A stretch of DNA of 64,000 bases, taken from assembly GCF_035594125.1 (NCBI RefSeq), contig NC_087191.1:2342501-2406500 (forward strand), written 5' to 3'. This DNA comes from Scylla paramamosain. Taxonomy: Eukaryota > Arthropoda > Malacostraca > Decapoda > Portunidae. The translations under genes were made by a program, and so were the position numbers. This document shows, piece after piece, positions 62,437 to 64,000 of the stretch (positions are counted from its first letter, which is position 1; each line of letters starts with the position of its first letter). Under the pieces are notes generated by a model. That model saw only the letters and a program-made list of their open reading frames with translations. It was not told the origin of the DNA and ran no database searches.

Positions 62437-64000
62437 TATTTTTTGACCAAAACCCCAAATTCCATGCAAAACAAGCTTTATGTGGGAAAAAAAATGATCA
62501 TACCAAAAAAGTGTCTTTTGAGTGTTTTTGATTGTGTTAGGCAATAAAGCACTCAAAAGCAGGGCAATCACATTACATGGGAATAAAAACAACTTTTACC
62601 ACAAACTTGCCTTTAAGTGTTTATTGAGCTCATTACATACCAAAACGCTAAAACGCATGCAAAACATCTTTTATGGAGAAACAGAATAAATTTACCAAAA
62701 ACATATATTTTGAGTGTACTTGATCATGTCATCTATAAAAACGCTTAAATACATGCAAAGAACCTTATGGTTGCGAAACGAAAGGACATTACGAGAAATG
62801 TGTATTATAAGTGTTTTTAAGTTACTTAAGTACCAAAAAGCTAAAATCCACAAATAACACTCTTTATTTTGAAAAAAAAGTAAGAAAATAAAAAATTAGG
62901 ATTTTTTTTTTTTTTTTGTTATTCACCTTCATAGGTACCGAGATGCCAAATTTCTGGGAAAATTCAGGGCTATTATATCATAAAACAAAAATTATCAAAA
63001 AAGTTAATTTTAGCTTTTTTTTCGGACAGTTATGTACCAAACCCTAAAGTGCATCCAAAGACTCCTATATGAGGAAATTAAACGACCTTTTTGATCATGT
63101 TACTTACGCTTAAATAAATGCAAAGAACACTATTTTTGGGAAACGAAAGGATATTACGAGAAACGTGTATTATGAGTGTTTTTAAGTTCATTAATTACAA
63201 AAAAGCTAAAAGCCACAAATAACACTCTTTATTGAGAAACAATAAATAAATTAAAAAAATACAATATTTTTTTTCTTTCTTATTTATCTTCACAGGTACC
63301 GAAATGCCAAAATTCTGGCAAAATTCAGGAAATTAAGTGAAATAAGAACATTATCAAAAAAGTTAAATTTAGCTTTTTTTTCGGACTGTTATTTACCAAA
63401 CCCCTAAAGTGCATGCAAAGCCACCTATATCGGGAAATTAAACGTCTTTGCCAGAAAACAGAAATGTTAGGAACCAACACAATAAATAACATGGAAGTCA
63501 ATCTATATGGGAATCCAAAACAAAATTACTAAAAACGTGTCTTTTCGGTGTTTTACGTAGAAAAACGCTAAAACGGATGTAAACCAATAAATATGAAGAA
63601 ATAAAATAACATTACCAAAACAGGTATATTTTGAGTGTTTTTGAAATTGTTACCTACAAAAAACGCGAAAATGGATGGAAAGCACTCTATATTGGGAAGC
63701 AAAAGGACTTTATGAGAAACGTGTATAATGAGTGTTTTATAGTTTCACAAGAACTACAAGGCAAAAAACGCCAAAACTCGTGTATATAAAGAAGTTTCTT
63801 ACATTCCAAAATGCTGAAAATTTGGAACAACACTCTTAATTGAATAACAGAACAATCTTACTACATGCGTGTATTTTGAGTGCTTTTCACATCCTTAGTT
63901 ACCAAAACCCCAAATTGCATGCGAAATAAGCTTTATGTGGGAAAAAAATGACATTACCTGAAAAATGTCTCTTGAGGGTTTTTGAGCGTGTTAGGCAATA

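Larger units (their letters stand above)
52138..64000 (+). repeat. Family I satellite, ~1.1 kb HOR, block 4 (about 12 units)
   Basis: The index monomer recurs at about 52317, 53413, 54501, 55618, 55849, 56953, 58049, 59871, 60464, 61436, 62537 and 63990. Regular intervals are 1088-1119 bp. The short interval 55618-55849 is a fused unit: variant-b 'tatacaacaaagcac' runs into 'ttcacattcttagttacc' near 55690. The long ones (58049-59871, 62537-63990) hold partial extra units, with jumps near 58995 and 63090. The array continues past the window end. No gene is visible. Confidence 0.93.

Overview
This 64 kb window is almost wholly satellite DNA from a eukaryotic genome. It is AT-rich (about 30% GC by eye), gene-free and built from a monomer of about 95-100 bp. 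Each monomer reads roughly: a T-rich gagtgttttt lead, a variable 10-base segment, taccaaaacgc, taaaatgcatgcaaa, caccctatatgg, an A-rich gaaac stretch, cattaccaaaaacgtg, then the next lead. I see no intact protein-coding gene, tRNA, rRNA or CRISPR array. The only protein-derived sequence is two decayed copies of one 5'-truncated non-LTR retrotransposon of the CR1/L2/Jockey type. Its reverse-transcriptase style and its 8-bp terminal repeat suggest an invertebrate metazoan. A decapod crustacean is my best guess, from memory of similar 3' tails, with low confidence. The setting is probably heterochromatin (pericentromeric, subtelomeric or interstitial); the sequence does not say which.

Layout. 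(1) 1-2565: family I, a ~1.1 kb higher-order repeat (HOR). (2) 2637-19718: family II, diverged monomers cycling through five types (A-B-C-D-E, ~480-500 bp). It contains an inverted palindromic block at 5914-6625 and a small inversion at 14449-14610. (3) 19718-31150: family I, about 11 HOR units. (4) 31150-33492: family II, then retroelement copy 1 (33493-35550). (5) 35705-38470: family I. (6) 38470-46384: family III monomers, with a 170-bp (AT)n tract and a ~500-bp inversion at the end. (7) 46882-49925: family II, then retroelement copy 2 (49926-51989). (8) 52135-64000: family I, about 12 units, with a ~480-bp inversion at 59960-60440.

How it was built. The 1.1 kb HOR appears to be two rounds of the five-monomer cycle plus extra and partial monomers, so the repeat is hierarchical (~98 bp, ~490 bp, ~1.1 kb). 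A ~6.5 kb segment carrying the retroelement is present twice, about 16.44 kb apart. The element was already dead when it was copied, because at least three in-frame stops and one frameshift are shared. Other long-range duplications link 1-2560 with 21480-24060, and 2.7-6.9 kb with 12.6-16.1 kb.

Most interesting signal. Eight times the window contains TACTCGTA or its complement TACGAGTA as a 6-base gain at a TA dinucleotide, relative to sibling repeats or the paralogous retroelement. In seven of the eight, removing six bases restores the sibling spacing exactly. TA + CTCG/CGAG + TA is the form of an excision footprint of a Minos-like Tc1/mariner transposon. The array therefore seems to record repeated visits and departures of a DNA transposon that is itself absent from the window.
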